Source: Aquimarina sp. MMG016 | Lineage (GTDB): Bacteria; Bacteroidota; Bacteroidia; Flavobacteriales; Flavobacteriaceae | DNA length: 64,000 bases | Direction: 5' to 3' | NCBI RefSeq assembly: GCF_018100805.1 | Contig: NZ_JAGJEA010000002.1 | Span: 310,001-374,000, forward strand | Shown here: piece by piece, positions 35,731 to 46,020 of the stretch | How positions within the stretch are numbered: position 1 is the stretch's first letter | How the letters are laid out: the number at the start of each line of letters is the position of its first letter | The notes under the pieces: model-generated | Database searches by the model: none | Seen by the model: the letters and a program-made list of their open reading frames with translations, nothing else | Told to the model about the DNA's origin: nothing | Program-made: the position numbers and the translations under genes

Positions 35731-36624
35731 ATGAGAGTATTTATTATTGCGCTGATAACTGTTTTAGCATCTTCGTTAGGATATGGCCAAATTATTCTAA
35801 AAGATTCTAAAGGAAGTCTATCCAAAAGATGGCAAATTCAAAGTGATACTATCACCCGTTTTAGAATTGAACCATACAAACCAGTTTACTTTTTATTTGC
35901 AAATTATACTACGTATATAAATAATTTTCCGGTTAGCGATAATCCTCTTAATTCTGTAGACGAAGCTTCAGAATTTTCTGAAACAGAATTTAAGTTTCAA
36001 CTAAGTTTTAAAACAAGAGCAGTTAGAAACTTATTTGGAAAAAAAATAGGTGGAGACCTTTGGATAGGATATACTCAGTCTTCACGATGGCAATTATATA
36101 GTGCAAATATCTCAAGACCGTTTCGAGAAACAAATTATGAACCAGAATTGATGCTGGTATTTCCAACACCTTATAAATTTTTAGGATTTAATGGAGTATT
36201 AGCAGGTATCGGAATAAATCATCAAAGCAATGGAAGATCAAATCCTTTATCGAGAAGTTGGAATCGAATAATACTTCAGTTGGGATGGGAAAATAGTTCC
36301 TGGAGCTTTATGTTACGACCTTGGTGGCGATTACCAGAAGACGCAATAGAAGATAATAATCCTGGAATAGAAGATTATGTAGGTAGAGTAGAGCTTTTAA
36401 CTGCTTTTTCTAAAGGCAGACATGATATAAGTTTACTGGCTAAACATTCTCTACGAGATGGTAATAAAAATAGAGGTAGTTTACGATTAGATTATGCTGT
36501 AAGGGTTATTGGTCAACTTCAGATTCATGCCCAGGTGTTTCATGGATATGGAGAAAGTCTTATTGACTACAATCATCTTCAAACTACATTTGGACTTGGT
36601 TTATCGCTCTTACAATGGAAATGA
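35731..36624 (+). CDS. pldA: Outer-membrane phospholipase A1 (OMPLA)
   Basis: A 297-residue protein with a signal peptide (ending SLGYGQ). It contains the OMPLA active-site block GIGINHQSNGRSNPLSRSWN, where the His-x-Ser pair and the Asn further along are catalytic in the E. coli enzyme. The barrel strands can be seen as alternating aromatic stretches (DLWIGYTQSSRWQLY, LDYAVRVIGQLQIHAQVF). It hydrolyses phospholipid acyl chains in the outer membrane, normally when lipid asymmetry is lost. It is followed by a convergent terminator. Confidence 0.9.
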   Translation: MRVFIIALITVLASSLGYGQIILKDSKGSLSKRWQIQSDTITRFRIEPYKPVYFLFANYTTYINNFPVSDNPLNSVDEASEFSETEFKFQLSFKTRAVRNLFGKKIGGDLWIGYTQSSRWQLYSANISRPFRETNYEPELMLVFPTPYKFLGFNGVLAGIGINHQSNGRSNPLSRSWNRIILQLGWENSSWSFMLRPWWRLPEDAIEDNNPGIEDYVGRVELLTAFSKGRHDISLLAKHSLRDGNKNRGSLRLDYAVRVIGQLQIHAQVFHGYGESLIDYNHLQTTFGLGLSLLQWK

Positions 36625-36672
36625 TATATCAACTATTAACTGAAAATTCCATTTTTAAGGTGTTACTTATAT

Positions 36673-36710
36673 AAAAAGGCTGTTCATATATCATATGGAC
36701 AGCCTTTTTT
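36673..36710. terminator. Bidirectional hairpin terminator
   Basis: AAAAAGGCTGTTCATA and TATGGACAGCCTTTTTT form an almost perfect stem (one mispair) between convergent pldA and the T9SS protein gene, with T/A runs on both sides. Confidence 0.9.
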
Positions 36711-36741
36711 GATACTTATTGGCTAACAAGTATTTTTTATA

Positions 36742-39700
36742 TTACTTCTTAACAATAAATCGTTTAGTAATTGCTAATCCTTCAGAATTAGTAAATCTTG
36801 CGAAATACATTCCAGAAGCAAATTGAGATATATCTACAGATAAAGAATCTACCTTAGGGTTTATCTTTTTAACAATTGCACCTGTTGAAGAGATCATAAT
36901 GACCTCATCAAAACTCTCATTCTTAATCTCTATATTTAATACAGAAGTTGCTGGACTTGGGTATAGTTTAATATTGTTTTCCGCTGTTCGGGTAAATGAC
37001 ACAACTTCTGCTATATCATCAGAATTTTCTGTGCTACCGGAACCTGTAGTTGTTCTGGCATTATCACCAGAGATAATAATTTGATCAAAATAAACCTGAT
37101 CGTTATTCACACTCGCATCACAACGTATTCTGAATCGATTATTAGCATTAAAGTTATATGTTCCCGAATCCAATACAATAGTATCAGTAAAGAATGTACC
37201 ATTTGTAAAATCAGTACCAGTTACATATTGCCCGATTACTTCATATGAAGAGCCGTTAAAAAACTCCACAAAATAATCTTCACCATTTTCCATGGCATTA
37301 GCGAAGGTATGGAACTCAATTGTTACTTGCGTATTTCCTGTTAAATCAAGGACTGGGGACACCGCATTAGAAGAAGAACTATTGTCACGAAGTCTAATAG
37401 AAAAATCTCCTTCAAAAGCACGAGCACTATTATTAATTCTTGCACAATCACTTCCACCATCTATCCAACCTTCAAATCCAGTTTCAAAATAGTAGGCAGC
37501 AATTTCGTTTGATGGCCCAGGTCCGCCACCACCTGTTCCAAGGATCACAGTATAATCTTCTACTTCACCGTAGGTGAAAGTTTCACAAGAAGTCGGAATC
37601 GCATTGTATTTCATAGAAACTCTCATTCTTACTGCTGTTTCTGAAGTTCCGGTCGGAACGGTAAAGGACCCACTATTATTCGTATTAGTAGAAGGTGATT
37701 TTGACCATACTAATTCTCCTGCATCATCAAAATCTCCATTGTTATTGTAATCAATCCATACTGCATAACCTTCTGCATAAACAGTACCTGTCCAGGTTGG
37801 AGTAACCCGCACTGTATACGTCTGACCTTCATTTAGTGTCGTAGAAATAGAAGTGAAATCCGAGTAAAACTGAGCACCTGAGCTATTATTAATTGTATTC
37901 AATTGTACATTGCTAATAAATTCATCATTTACATTAGTACTTGCAGAATCACAATACGTAGCACTTCCGGTTTCTAGAGTAGTAAATGATGTAGTATCAG
38001 CTCCAGAAACATTTCCTGCAGCATCTTCAGCAGTAACAGAAGCATTATAAGAAGTTAAAGGAGATAATCCTATAACATCAAAACTAGTAGTTGTAGATGT
38101 ACCTACTGAGGTACCATCAATTGAAATATTGTAACGAGCCACTGCAACATTATCTGATGATGCAGTCCAGTTAAGCGTTGCTCCACTGGATGTAATATTA
38201 CCGGCCACCAAGTTAGTAGGATCTGTAGGCTCTTGTGTGTCAGGAACTCCAGCTTCAATTTGGAATTTACCAACAACACCTCTTCTGCCACCATTTACAT
38301 ATTCATTAATAAACCAAAATGAAGAATCATCAGATGGATCTACATCTATTTTACTATAATCTCCATATCGCGTACCAGGAATATTACCTGTTCCATTAGC
38401 TATAAGTTCTTCTGCACTGGTCATAGTGCCCAAAGGATCTGAACTTAATCGACCTGTAAAATAAGAGCTTACTCGTACTGTCGATGGAGTAGTAGGACCA
38501 GACATAGAGGTGTATCCCATACCTATATTACCTTGTCTATCCATTGCTAAACTTGCATGCCAGGCATGTCTTCCATCTGGAGCTGTATACGTACCTTCTT
38601 GGTATAAGGACCAAGGTTGATTATCTCCACTTTGTCTAAATTCATACCAGCGAATTCCTGCAAGTTCTCCGGAACCGGCATCTGTATCCACTACGAAATT
38701 AAATACTGCAGAATTATGAGTAGCAAATTTTCTAAACTGAGCTTGATTCATAATTGTTGCTTGCAACGCGTCAATAGAAGTACCACCATTTGGTTGTGAT
38801 AAATTAACAAAGCTTCCTCCGTCAAATATACTAATAAACGGTGTAGTTACGATTTCTTGTGGGCTAGAAACAGTAGAACTTCCTGGGTTATTCCAGTTTA
38901 CATTAGCAGTCCACACCTTAATGTGATCTACCGATACACCACTCCAGGCATTATCCTGAAGATAAACAATGGTCGCTCCTCCAGGAGCAGGTAAATTACC
39001 GTCAGTAACATTAAGAGCTTGAGGACTAAAAAAACCGCTAGTAACGATTCCAGGAAGATTAAACCCAAGAATTTGTGCATTTGGATCTCCAGCTAACATG
39101 GCATCCCTTTCTAAAGCCCAAAGCTTATTTGTACCACCCGTATTTTCGGTAATATAATATCCATCACTCCATACAGATAATTTCTGATAATCCCGTATCC
39201 CTGAAATATTATATACATACCATCCTGATGTTACTGGGTTTGGTCCGTCAGAAATTGCTACCTGAGCCCCTGATCCTAAAAATGAAAGTACCCATCTATC
39301 CGCTGCGTTGTCATAAGATGCTGTAAGATCACAGCAACCACCGGATGGAAAAATAGCTGGATTAGGAGATGTTTGCCCTACCAATTGATTACCAGATTTA
39401 TCATAGATCATAAATCCAGTATTATAAACAACAATTACGTGGTTAGGCCCTACTGCAATAGAAGGATCTGTAGGTTGCGAATTTGATGTGTATGTATCAA
39501 AAACTAGACTAGCAGGAGCCCTTTTTACACTTTGCTCCATTGCATTTTTATTTCTAAAAAAATAATCATTTTCCGTTTGAGGATCTTTACCAGAAATAAT
39601 TTGATTCCCTAATGATCTCTTATCCTTTGCTTCTCTAATGGAATTATCAGGAGGAATTAAGTCATTAGGTCTTGATGAAATTGAGGAAACATATTCTACT

Positions 39701-39804
39701 GATGAGACTTTTCCATGATAGAATGCTTTTGTTCCGGTTTGTTGCGCTTGGGTCATAAAAGTGACCATAAAAAACACAGTTAGTAATGCGAGTTTTAGTT
39801 TCAT
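36742..39804 (-). CDS. Large T9SS-secreted protein with FN3, GEVED and jelly-roll domains
   Basis: A 1020-residue secreted protein. It has a signal peptide (MKLKLALLTVFFMVTFMTQAQ), a propeller-like N-terminal region of about 450 residues (TDPSIAVGPNHVIVVYNTGF, ASYDNAADRWVLSFLG), a fibronectin type III domain (about 515-605, PTNLVAGNITSSGATLNWTA), a GEVED domain (WIDYNNNGDFDDAGELVW, TFTYGEVEDYTV), a MAM/jelly-roll-like domain (TGFEGWIDGGSDCARINN) and a type A T9SS sorting domain (LYPSPATSVLNIEI). No catalytic residue is evident. It is probably an adhesive or substrate-binding surface protein. Confidence 0.88.
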   Translation of the reverse strand: MKLKLALLTVFFMVTFMTQAQQTGTKAFYHGKVSSVEYVSSISSRPNDLIPPDNSIREAKDKRSLGNQIISGKDPQTENDYFFRNKNAMEQSVKRAPASLVFDTYTSNSQPTDPSIAVGPNHVIVVYNTGFMIYDKSGNQLVGQTSPNPAIFPSGGCCDLTASYDNAADRWVLSFLGSGAQVAISDGPNPVTSGWYVYNISGIRDYQKLSVWSDGYYITENTGGTNKLWALERDAMLAGDPNAQILGFNLPGIVTSGFFSPQALNVTDGNLPAPGGATIVYLQDNAWSGVSVDHIKVWTANVNWNNPGSSTVSSPQEIVTTPFISIFDGGSFVNLSQPNGGTSIDALQATIMNQAQFRKFATHNSAVFNFVVDTDAGSGELAGIRWYEFRQSGDNQPWSLYQEGTYTAPDGRHAWHASLAMDRQGNIGMGYTSMSGPTTPSTVRVSSYFTGRLSSDPLGTMTSAEELIANGTGNIPGTRYGDYSKIDVDPSDDSSFWFINEYVNGGRRGVVGKFQIEAGVPDTQEPTDPTNLVAGNITSSGATLNWTASSDNVAVARYNISIDGTSVGTSTTTSFDVIGLSPLTSYNASVTAEDAAGNVSGADTTSFTTLETGSATYCDSASTNVNDEFISNVQLNTINNSSGAQFYSDFTSISTTLNEGQTYTVRVTPTWTGTVYAEGYAVWIDYNNNGDFDDAGELVWSKSPSTNTNNSGSFTVPTGTSETAVRMRVSMKYNAIPTSCETFTYGEVEDYTVILGTGGGGPGPSNEIAAYYFETGFEGWIDGGSDCARINNSARAFEGDFSIRLRDNSSSSNAVSPVLDLTGNTQVTIEFHTFANAMENGEDYFVEFFNGSSYEVIGQYVTGTDFTNGTFFTDTIVLDSGTYNFNANNRFRIRCDASVNNDQVYFDQIIISGDNARTTTGSGSTENSDDIAEVVSFTRTAENNIKLYPSPATSVLNIEIKNESFDEVIMISSTGAIVKKINPKVDSLSVDISQFASGMYFARFTNSEGLAITKRFIVKK

Positions 39805-40041
39805 TTGTGTTAAAATTTAAGAGGTTAATTTCTCTAAATTTAACATAAATTGAGTCAGCAATTCTTTATTATTTTATCTTTTTTTAGATTCAAAGGAAAG
39901 ACCATATTAAGTGTATGTAATAACCTTTTTTTAACCTGTATTTAATGTATTACATCAATTGAAGTTGAAGGATACTATATTTTGAAGACACAGTTGCTAA
40001 AGTTTATTAAAATTTAAAATTTTAGATAGTATTATTGTAAC

Positions 40042-40788
40042 TTGATATTAATCAATGTGTTTACGTTAATATTACTAATAGTGGGTAGAATATTCATTGT
40101 CATATTATATTTTGTTTGTACGACTGGTTTCAGTCAAGTTGATTATATAGAGAAAAGGGAGCAGATGGTAAAGACACAATTAAAAGCCAGAGATATAAAG
40201 GATAAAGCTACACTTAATGCTATGCAAGATGTCCCCAGGCATTTATTTGTACCCAAAAATCTGAAATCACAAGCATACAGAGATGGCCCTCTACCTATTG
40301 GGGATGGTCAGACCATTTCTCAACCTTATATTGTAGCTTTTATGACACAAGCCCTACGATTAAATCCTTCTGATAAGGTATTAGAAATTGGTACAGGTTC
40401 GGGGTATCAGGCGGCAGTGTTGGCAAAAGTTGTAGATTCTGTATATACTATTGAAATCGTTAAAAATTTGGCTTTAATCGCAAAAGATCGGCTACAGAAA
40501 TTAGGATATACTAATGTCAAAGTAAAATGGGGAGATGGTTATCATGGTTGGCCAGCAGAAGCACCTTTTGATGCCATTATAGTAACGGCTGGAGCAGAAT
40601 CCATTCCTCAACCATTAATTGATCAATTAAAAAATGGAGGACGTATGATTATTCCAGTAGGTCGGAATAATTCAGTTAGGCAATTAGTCTTACTTAAGAA
40701 AGAAGAAAACAAAATCATAACCAAAGATCTGATCCCTGTACGTTTTGTTCCTTTTACCAGGGAAACTAAGAAGCACCGTGATCATTAA
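40042..40788 (+). CDS. pcm: Exported protein-L-isoaspartate O-methyltransferase
   Basis: The methyltransferase core is clear: YIEKREQMVKTQLKARDIKD, VPRHLFVPK, TISQPYIVAFMTQAL and SAM-binding VLEIGTGSGYQAAVLAK. It transfers a methyl group from SAM to L-isoaspartyl residues, starting their repair. The N-terminus is hydrophobic (IVILYFVCTTGFSQ), a signal peptide as in many Bacteroidota relatives. No in-frame ATG precedes the core, so the start must be TTG 40042, GTG 40057 or GTG 40081; I kept the longest. The next gene starts right after the stop. Confidence 0.88.
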   Translation: MILINVFTLILLIVGRIFIVILYFVCTTGFSQVDYIEKREQMVKTQLKARDIKDKATLNAMQDVPRHLFVPKNLKSQAYRDGPLPIGDGQTISQPYIVAFMTQALRLNPSDKVLEIGTGSGYQAAVLAKVVDSVYTIEIVKNLALIAKDRLQKLGYTNVKVKWGDGYHGWPAEAPFDAIIVTAGAESIPQPLIDQLKNGGRMIIPVGRNNSVRQLVLLKKEENKIITKDLIPVRFVPFTRETKKHRDH

Positions 40789-42087
40789 ATGTCAAAAGCT
40801 AATTCTATAGGTTTTTTCACCGCAACAACAATAGTTATTGCAAATATGATAGGCGCAGGCATATTTACCAGTTTAGGATTTCAGTTGGTAGATACTACAA
40901 ATACATGGTCTATTATTATTTTATGGTCACTTGGAGCTTTGATGGCCCTATGTGGCGCTCTGAGCTATGCAGAGCTAGGAACTTATTGGGTACGATCAGG
41001 TGGAGAGTATCATTTTCTTTCCAAAGCATTTCATCCTATATTAGGGTATTTATCCGGATGGGTCTCTCTTACTATAGGTTTTTCAGCACCTATAGCACTC
41101 TCAGGAATGGCATTAGGGGAATATATCGCCCCTTATTTGGAAGTTTCGAGTATATTTTTGGCAATAGGTACAATTTTGATTATCAGTTTTTTTCATTCAC
41201 TTAGCATCAAAAGGAGTAGCATTTTACAAAATAGTACTACACTGCTAAAAGTCTTCTTAATTTTAATATTGATATATTTTGGATTAACAAAAACTCCTGT
41301 TACTTCTGCCTTACTTTGGGATTCCAGTTGGAAGGAAGAATTAATGCTACCTGCTTTTGCAGTATCATTTGTATATGTAACTTTTTCATATTCCGGGTGG
41401 AATGCAGCTGCTTATATTGTAGATGAAATCCATGATAGCCGGAAAAACTTACCAAGAGCATTACTATTAGGTACCATCGTAGTAAGCATACTTTACTTAT
41501 TCCTAAACTTCATATTCTTAAGACAAAATTCACTGGAAGCGATCAGAGGACAATTAGAGATCGGCCAGATTACGGCTATTTCGCTTTTTGGAGAATATGG
41601 AGGAGCACTACTCAGTTTTGGTATTGCCTTAATGCTTATATCTTGTATAAGTGCTATGGTTTGGGTTGGTCCTCGTGTAACTCAAGTTATGGCAGAAGAT
41701 CATAGACTATGGAGATGGTTTTCTGTAAAGACTAAAAACAACGTTCCTATACGTGCAATTTGGTTTCAAACGGCTATAACACTAATGCTAATAATAACTG
41801 GGACTTTTGAGCAAGTAATAATCTATAGCGGTTTTGTACTACAGCTATTTGCTGCTTTAACCGTTGCTGGAGTATTTGTAGCCAGAAGAAAAAATACAAT
41901 TAAAAAAGGTTTTAGGAGCCCTCTTTTTCCAATTCCACAAATTATCTTTCTAATCCTAAGTATTTGGGTATTACTTTACCTAGTATATGCAAAACCTCTA
42001 GAAACGGGCTTTGGACTTCTTAATCTAGTCTTAGGTTATTTGGTCTATACATTTGATCGTTTTAAAAGTAAAAAAACACATAGCTAA
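40789..42087 (+). CDS. APC-family amino-acid permease
   Basis: A 432-residue integral membrane protein with about 12 segments. The N-terminal family block is present (SIGFFTATTIVIANMIGAGIF, then LWSLGALMALCGALSYAELG, GGEYHFLSKAFHPILGYLSGW). APC permeases move amino acids by proton symport or exchange. ATG follows the pcm stop with no gap, so the two genes are very likely co-transcribed, although the products have no obvious shared task. Confidence 0.9.
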   Translation: MSKANSIGFFTATTIVIANMIGAGIFTSLGFQLVDTTNTWSIIILWSLGALMALCGALSYAELGTYWVRSGGEYHFLSKAFHPILGYLSGWVSLTIGFSAPIALSGMALGEYIAPYLEVSSIFLAIGTILIISFFHSLSIKRSSILQNSTTLLKVFLILILIYFGLTKTPVTSALLWDSSWKEELMLPAFAVSFVYVTFSYSGWNAAAYIVDEIHDSRKNLPRALLLGTIVVSILYLFLNFIFLRQNSLEAIRGQLEIGQITAISLFGEYGGALLSFGIALMLISCISAMVWVGPRVTQVMAEDHRLWRWFSVKTKNNVPIRAIWFQTAITLMLIITGTFEQVIIYSGFVLQLFAALTVAGVFVARRKNTIKKGFRSPLFPIPQIIFLILSIWVLLYLVYAKPLETGFGLLNLVLGYLVYTFDRFKSKKTHS

Positions 42088-42232
42088 TAATCCTAATGGA
42101 TCAAATTAATGATTACATTTAAATCAATGTCAAGTATTTGTGATAGTATTGTATCCTGAAGTATTAGGTTTTCAAAAGTCTCTCAATTTGAAAAATCATG
42201 CTAAGCATCAACAAACAACAAAAACCTAAATT

Positions 42233-44473
42233 TTATATATTTTTTGTGCCAAAAATGATAGGTATTTCACTTTCCATACTATTGTTTTGTACAAGTACGG
42301 CATGATTCAGTTTTGATAAGATATTGTCAATGAATGCAACACGTTCTTTAATTTCATTTTTTGATCTTGCTAAACCCAAAAATACAAGATCAGACGATTT
42401 ACTTTCAGAAAATAATATATCCAAAACCTGCTCTTTTGGTTTGGCTAAAATCACGGAGACTTTTGCATTAATTCTAGCTTCTCTGATCGAGAATTGAATA
42501 TGATCTTCTAGAATCCGTTTCTCATCATTAGAATGTGTAACGGAGAAAATATGAATTGAGGATTTCCTCCATTTATCATTTAGTTGAATCAAATAAGCCA
42601 GCAGTACCATTAGGTCACCATTATTCTCTTTACCACGCCACCATATATCAATTCTTCTATGGATCTTTTTTAGGAAAGGTTTATTAAGATGAGCAACTAA
42701 AATATTTTTACCGGATTGAGCCAGATCATTAATGATTTCTAATTCTTTGATTTTACCATCTTGGGTAGAAGACCATCCAAAAACCACAGTATTGGTTTTG
42801 ATTCCTGCAATCCCATGGCCTGATGCTACCTGATTCATACCCTGCTTAAAGTCGGTTACAACATGTACTTCAGTTAGAGCCTGGAGCCCTACCAAAGCTA
42901 AATCTTTCTGCATTTGGTACGCAATCTCATTTCTTAATAGAAGTTCATTTTTATCCTCTGGAGTAATCAATTTGGAGATCGTAAGAAGCCCGCTATTCTG
43001 TCCTAACATTTCGGTGAACTTCACTAATTCTATATATTCATTGATATCACGAGTGAACAGTATGATTATAGGTCTCCAGTTTCTGGGGTGGACTTTTTTA
43101 GCATTTAATCGAAGGAGAGCAAATCGTCCTAGGTGCATCCATAACCCCGTAGATACATCTCCCCATTGCTGTTCTAGTTTTTTACTAATAAGATATAGAA
43201 AAATAAGTAGTTCTAGTCCTAAGGCAAAGGCAAAGGCTAATGGGTTAATCAACCACATCACCAACATTGCAGCTATGGCGCCAAGGATAGAGACATACCA
43301 AGGAACATGGATCGTAGGTCTATAAGATGGTTCTTTAATCAACTGCTCGATAGCTGCACTAATATTTACTGCAACGTATAGCGTAAGAAACAGCACTGAA
43401 ACATACTGAGCAATAGTGTTTAACCCTCCTAAAAAGACAGCAGCTACTGCAATTACTCCGCTTATCCAGGTAGCAATCGTAGGTTGCCCGGATTTGGAGA
43501 GTTTGGCCAAAAATTTAGGAACCAAACCATCCATGGATAAAGCTTGAAGAATCCTGGGGCCGCCTAATATACTTCCAAAGGCAGAGGATAAAACCGCCCC
43601 CCAAACTGCAGGGTATACAATCCAAGGACCAAAAATTGCAAGACGGGCCCAGATTGTAACACCAGCTTCAGGATTTGACATTTGTTCTATGGTTAATGCT
43701 CCTGTTATGGCTAATAAAATTGGTATAATAAGATATATTACAGCTCCGGAAACTACAGCACCAAGAGTTCCTCTGGGAATTGATTTCTGTGGATTCTTTA
43801 GGTCTCCACTCATACCAATCCCAGCTGTAAACCCTGTGACCGCAGGAAAAAAAACTGCAAACACATACCAAAACCCTTCAGGTGCTGTTCGATACGTTGT
43901 TTCTATAATGGGAGATTGTAGATCATTACTTAGTATACCTATCATAAGGGCCAAAATTGAAGCGCCTACAAGGATCATAATAGGAATTTGAGAAGTTAAT
44001 ACAAGTTTGGCACTTTTTCCGGATAAAATAGTAATGATTATGATAAAACCAATGGTCATCAACTTTAATATATAGGAAGAAAATGCAGCTTCAGTGACGG
44101 GCCACAATGCAAGAATTGCTTCTGAAAGACCATAACAATAAAAAGTTACACTAAGTGTTCTACATAAATAAAGAGGTATACCAATAGCTCCTCCTGGTTC
44201 TAACCCAAGACTACGTGAAATCATGAAATACTCTCCACCAACACCTACTTTAATATTGGTGGCAATCGCCGATGCGCTCAATCCAGTAATAAAAGTGATT
44301 GAACTGGCCATTAAAACAATCATGATAGTTTTTACCAAACCTACATTGCCCAAAACCCAACCAAAACGTAGGTACATGATCAGTCCTAATATAGTGAGAA
44401 TACTGGGCATATAAACCCCCAGAAAAGTACCAAACTTATGCGTAGACTGAGATGATCTGGAATTTGAAGTCAT
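42233..44473 (-). CDS. SLC12-like cation-chloride cotransporter family permease with C-terminal regulatory domain
   Basis: A 746-residue protein. The first about 430 residues are 12 membrane segments of the APC superfamily and match SLC12-type transporters (KFGTFLGVYMPSILTILGLIMYLRFGWVLG, GGEYFMISRSLGLEPGGAIG, FFPAVTGFTAGIGMSGDLKNP). A long C-terminal soluble region follows (from NWRPIIILFTRDINEY), as in CCC transporters, with USP-like pieces. It probably moves ions or amino acids. It is divergent from the ArsR gene with 160 bases between, so the regulator may control it. Confidence 0.88.
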   Translation of the reverse strand: MTSNSRSSQSTHKFGTFLGVYMPSILTILGLIMYLRFGWVLGNVGLVKTIMIVLMASSITFITGLSASAIATNIKVGVGGEYFMISRSLGLEPGGAIGIPLYLCRTLSVTFYCYGLSEAILALWPVTEAAFSSYILKLMTIGFIIIITILSGKSAKLVLTSQIPIMILVGASILALMIGILSNDLQSPIIETTYRTAPEGFWYVFAVFFPAVTGFTAGIGMSGDLKNPQKSIPRGTLGAVVSGAVIYLIIPILLAITGALTIEQMSNPEAGVTIWARLAIFGPWIVYPAVWGAVLSSAFGSILGGPRILQALSMDGLVPKFLAKLSKSGQPTIATWISGVIAVAAVFLGGLNTIAQYVSVLFLTLYVAVNISAAIEQLIKEPSYRPTIHVPWYVSILGAIAAMLVMWLINPLAFAFALGLELLIFLYLISKKLEQQWGDVSTGLWMHLGRFALLRLNAKKVHPRNWRPIIILFTRDINEYIELVKFTEMLGQNSGLLTISKLITPEDKNELLLRNEIAYQMQKDLALVGLQALTEVHVVTDFKQGMNQVASGHGIAGIKTNTVVFGWSSTQDGKIKELEIINDLAQSGKNILVAHLNKPFLKKIHRRIDIWWRGKENNGDLMVLLAYLIQLNDKWRKSSIHIFSVTHSNDEKRILEDHIQFSIREARINAKVSVILAKPKEQVLDILFSESKSSDLVFLGLARSKNEIKERVAFIDNILSKLNHAVLVQNNSMESEIPIIFGTKNI

Positions 44474-44588
44474 CTATATTATTTAGTGTATTAAATATTA
44501 CAAATCAGAAAGTTTCAGCTGTTTAATAAAGATAGAGGAAAAATAGTGGAATTACCAGTTTTTAAAAGGCTAAAAATCACACCATGAC

Positions 44589-44616
44589 TTTGGCTAACAT
44601 ATATACAGTATATTTG
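44589..44616 (+). promoter_or_regulatory. Predicted promoter of the ArsR-family gene
   Basis: TTTG at 44589-44592 and TATATTTG at 44609-44616 match the Bacteroidota -33 (TTTG) and -7 (TAnnTTTG) elements with 16 bases between, slightly short of the usual 17-23. The expected start site is about 10 bases before the ATG at 44634, which would give a very short leader. Confidence 0.5.
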
Positions 44617-44633
44617 TTATAAATGATTGTAGG

Positions 44634-44957
44634 ATGAGAATCAGGAGCGAAATATCTAGTGATTATATAAATGAAGAAGATCACAGAATTGCCAAAATAG
44701 CAAATGCACTAGCGCATCCTCTTCGGGTGGCACTTGTAAGATACTTGAATACAAAGAATAGAGGAGAAGGTGTGGATAATGTTACGTGCAATAAAGATTT
44801 AGTAAACATGTTTGATTATTCTCAATCAACAATTTCCCAACACGTAAAAATCCTAAAAGATTCTGGTCTTTTTATTACAGAGAGTAAAGATAAATTTACA
44901 TATTACTATCTGAACCGTGAGTTGATGGAAGATTTCGGGTTATACTTCAGTAAGTAG
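44634..44957 (+). CDS. ArsR-family winged-helix regulator
   Basis: A 107-residue winged-helix protein: HRIAKIANALAHPLRVALVRYL, the recognition helix FDYSQSTISQHVKILKDSGL and the wing TESKDKFTYYYLNRE. ArsR repressors bind operators and leave on metal or other signals. The single Cys in VTCNKDLV is not a full metal site, so the signal may not be a metal. The divergent SLC12-like transporter gene is a plausible target besides its own promoter. Confidence 0.85.
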   Translation: MRIRSEISSDYINEEDHRIAKIANALAHPLRVALVRYLNTKNRGEGVDNVTCNKDLVNMFDYSQSTISQHVKILKDSGLFITESKDKFTYYYLNRELMEDFGLYFSK

Positions 44958-45069
44958 CCAAAGTTTTTTGCTAATTAGGCTTTGATATTTTTTTGTTAAA
45001 CTTTTGTATGTATTTATGAATTAGTGTATGTTCGTATATCGTTAATAAACGATTTGTAAAATATATATT

Positions 45070-45972
45070 ATGAAAACAATACGAAATAATACAAGGGTCT
45101 TACTATCATCTATTACATTTATTTTGTGTTGTTTTTATATGATTTCAGCACAAGAAATACATCCTTTAGAAGCTTCTGAAAAACATTACGAATCTTTGAA
45201 AAAACTGAATGCAAACCCTAATTCTGATAGAGCAGCATTGGATAAAATTTCTTTCCCTTCCGAAAAATTTAGTAGTGGTTCACTCATTTATACAATGATT
45301 GTACCTGAGTATTTATCCCTAAGTCAGGTAGATGAGCTAAAGAAAAGTATGCATTACCCGGCAAATAGTTCTGATCAAACAAAAGCTGAGTTAGCCTATT
45401 TATTAGAATGGCAAAAGAAAAGAACAAAAGCACAAGAAGATAGAGCTTTTAATGTACTAGCTCCAATAGGGTATTGGCCTCATGCTAATATTTTAGAAAA
45501 TCATCCAAGACATAAACAGAATCTTGAATACCTTTTTTACCATGGAATAACGGTGATGGGGGATAATATAAGGGCAGAAAACTATCCGGCAACAGCCAAA
45601 TTATTAAAAGGAATAACTAGAGATATGAGATTAATGGAATTTACGGTGAAATATCATTTGTTGAGAGCTAGACCGTATCATCTAGAACCAAAACTAAAAC
45701 CATTGGCTAGAATTTCTTCTCCCTCATTTGCTAGTGGTCACACATTATGGGCATATATTCAAGCTTTTGCCTGGAGTGAACTAATACCTGAGAAAAGAAA
45801 GGAATTTCTTGATGTTGCTTATGAAGTTGGAGAATCTAGAGAAATTATGGGTATTCATTATCCAAGTGATGAAGAAGCTGCAAGAGTATTAGCCCATAAA
45901 ATGCTTACAGCAATGTATTTAAATAAAAAATTCAGAAAAGATCTGGAAACCGCCAAGCAGGAATGGAAATAA
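45070..45972 (+). CDS. PAP2-superfamily (class A acid phosphatase-like) secreted phosphatase
   Basis: A 300-residue protein with a signal peptide (ending FYMISAQ). The three PAP2 motifs are present: KYHLLRARPYHLEP, then SFASGHT (Ser-Gly-His) and SREIMGIHYPSDEEA (Arg and His). These residues make a phosphohistidine intermediate in class A acid phosphatases, which remove phosphate from organic monoesters in the periplasm. The gene stands alone with its own upstream region (112 bases after the ArsR gene). Confidence 0.88.
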   Translation: MKTIRNNTRVLLSSITFILCCFYMISAQEIHPLEASEKHYESLKKLNANPNSDRAALDKISFPSEKFSSGSLIYTMIVPEYLSLSQVDELKKSMHYPANSSDQTKAELAYLLEWQKKRTKAQEDRAFNVLAPIGYWPHANILENHPRHKQNLEYLFYHGITVMGDNIRAENYPATAKLLKGITRDMRLMEFTVKYHLLRARPYHLEPKLKPLARISSPSFASGHTLWAYIQAFAWSELIPEKRKEFLDVAYEVGESREIMGIHYPSDEEAARVLAHKMLTAMYLNKKFRKDLETAKQEWK

Positions 45973-46020
45973 GTTATATGCAGTGTATTAACTTTTAGTA
46001 GATATAAGTAATCACAATCT

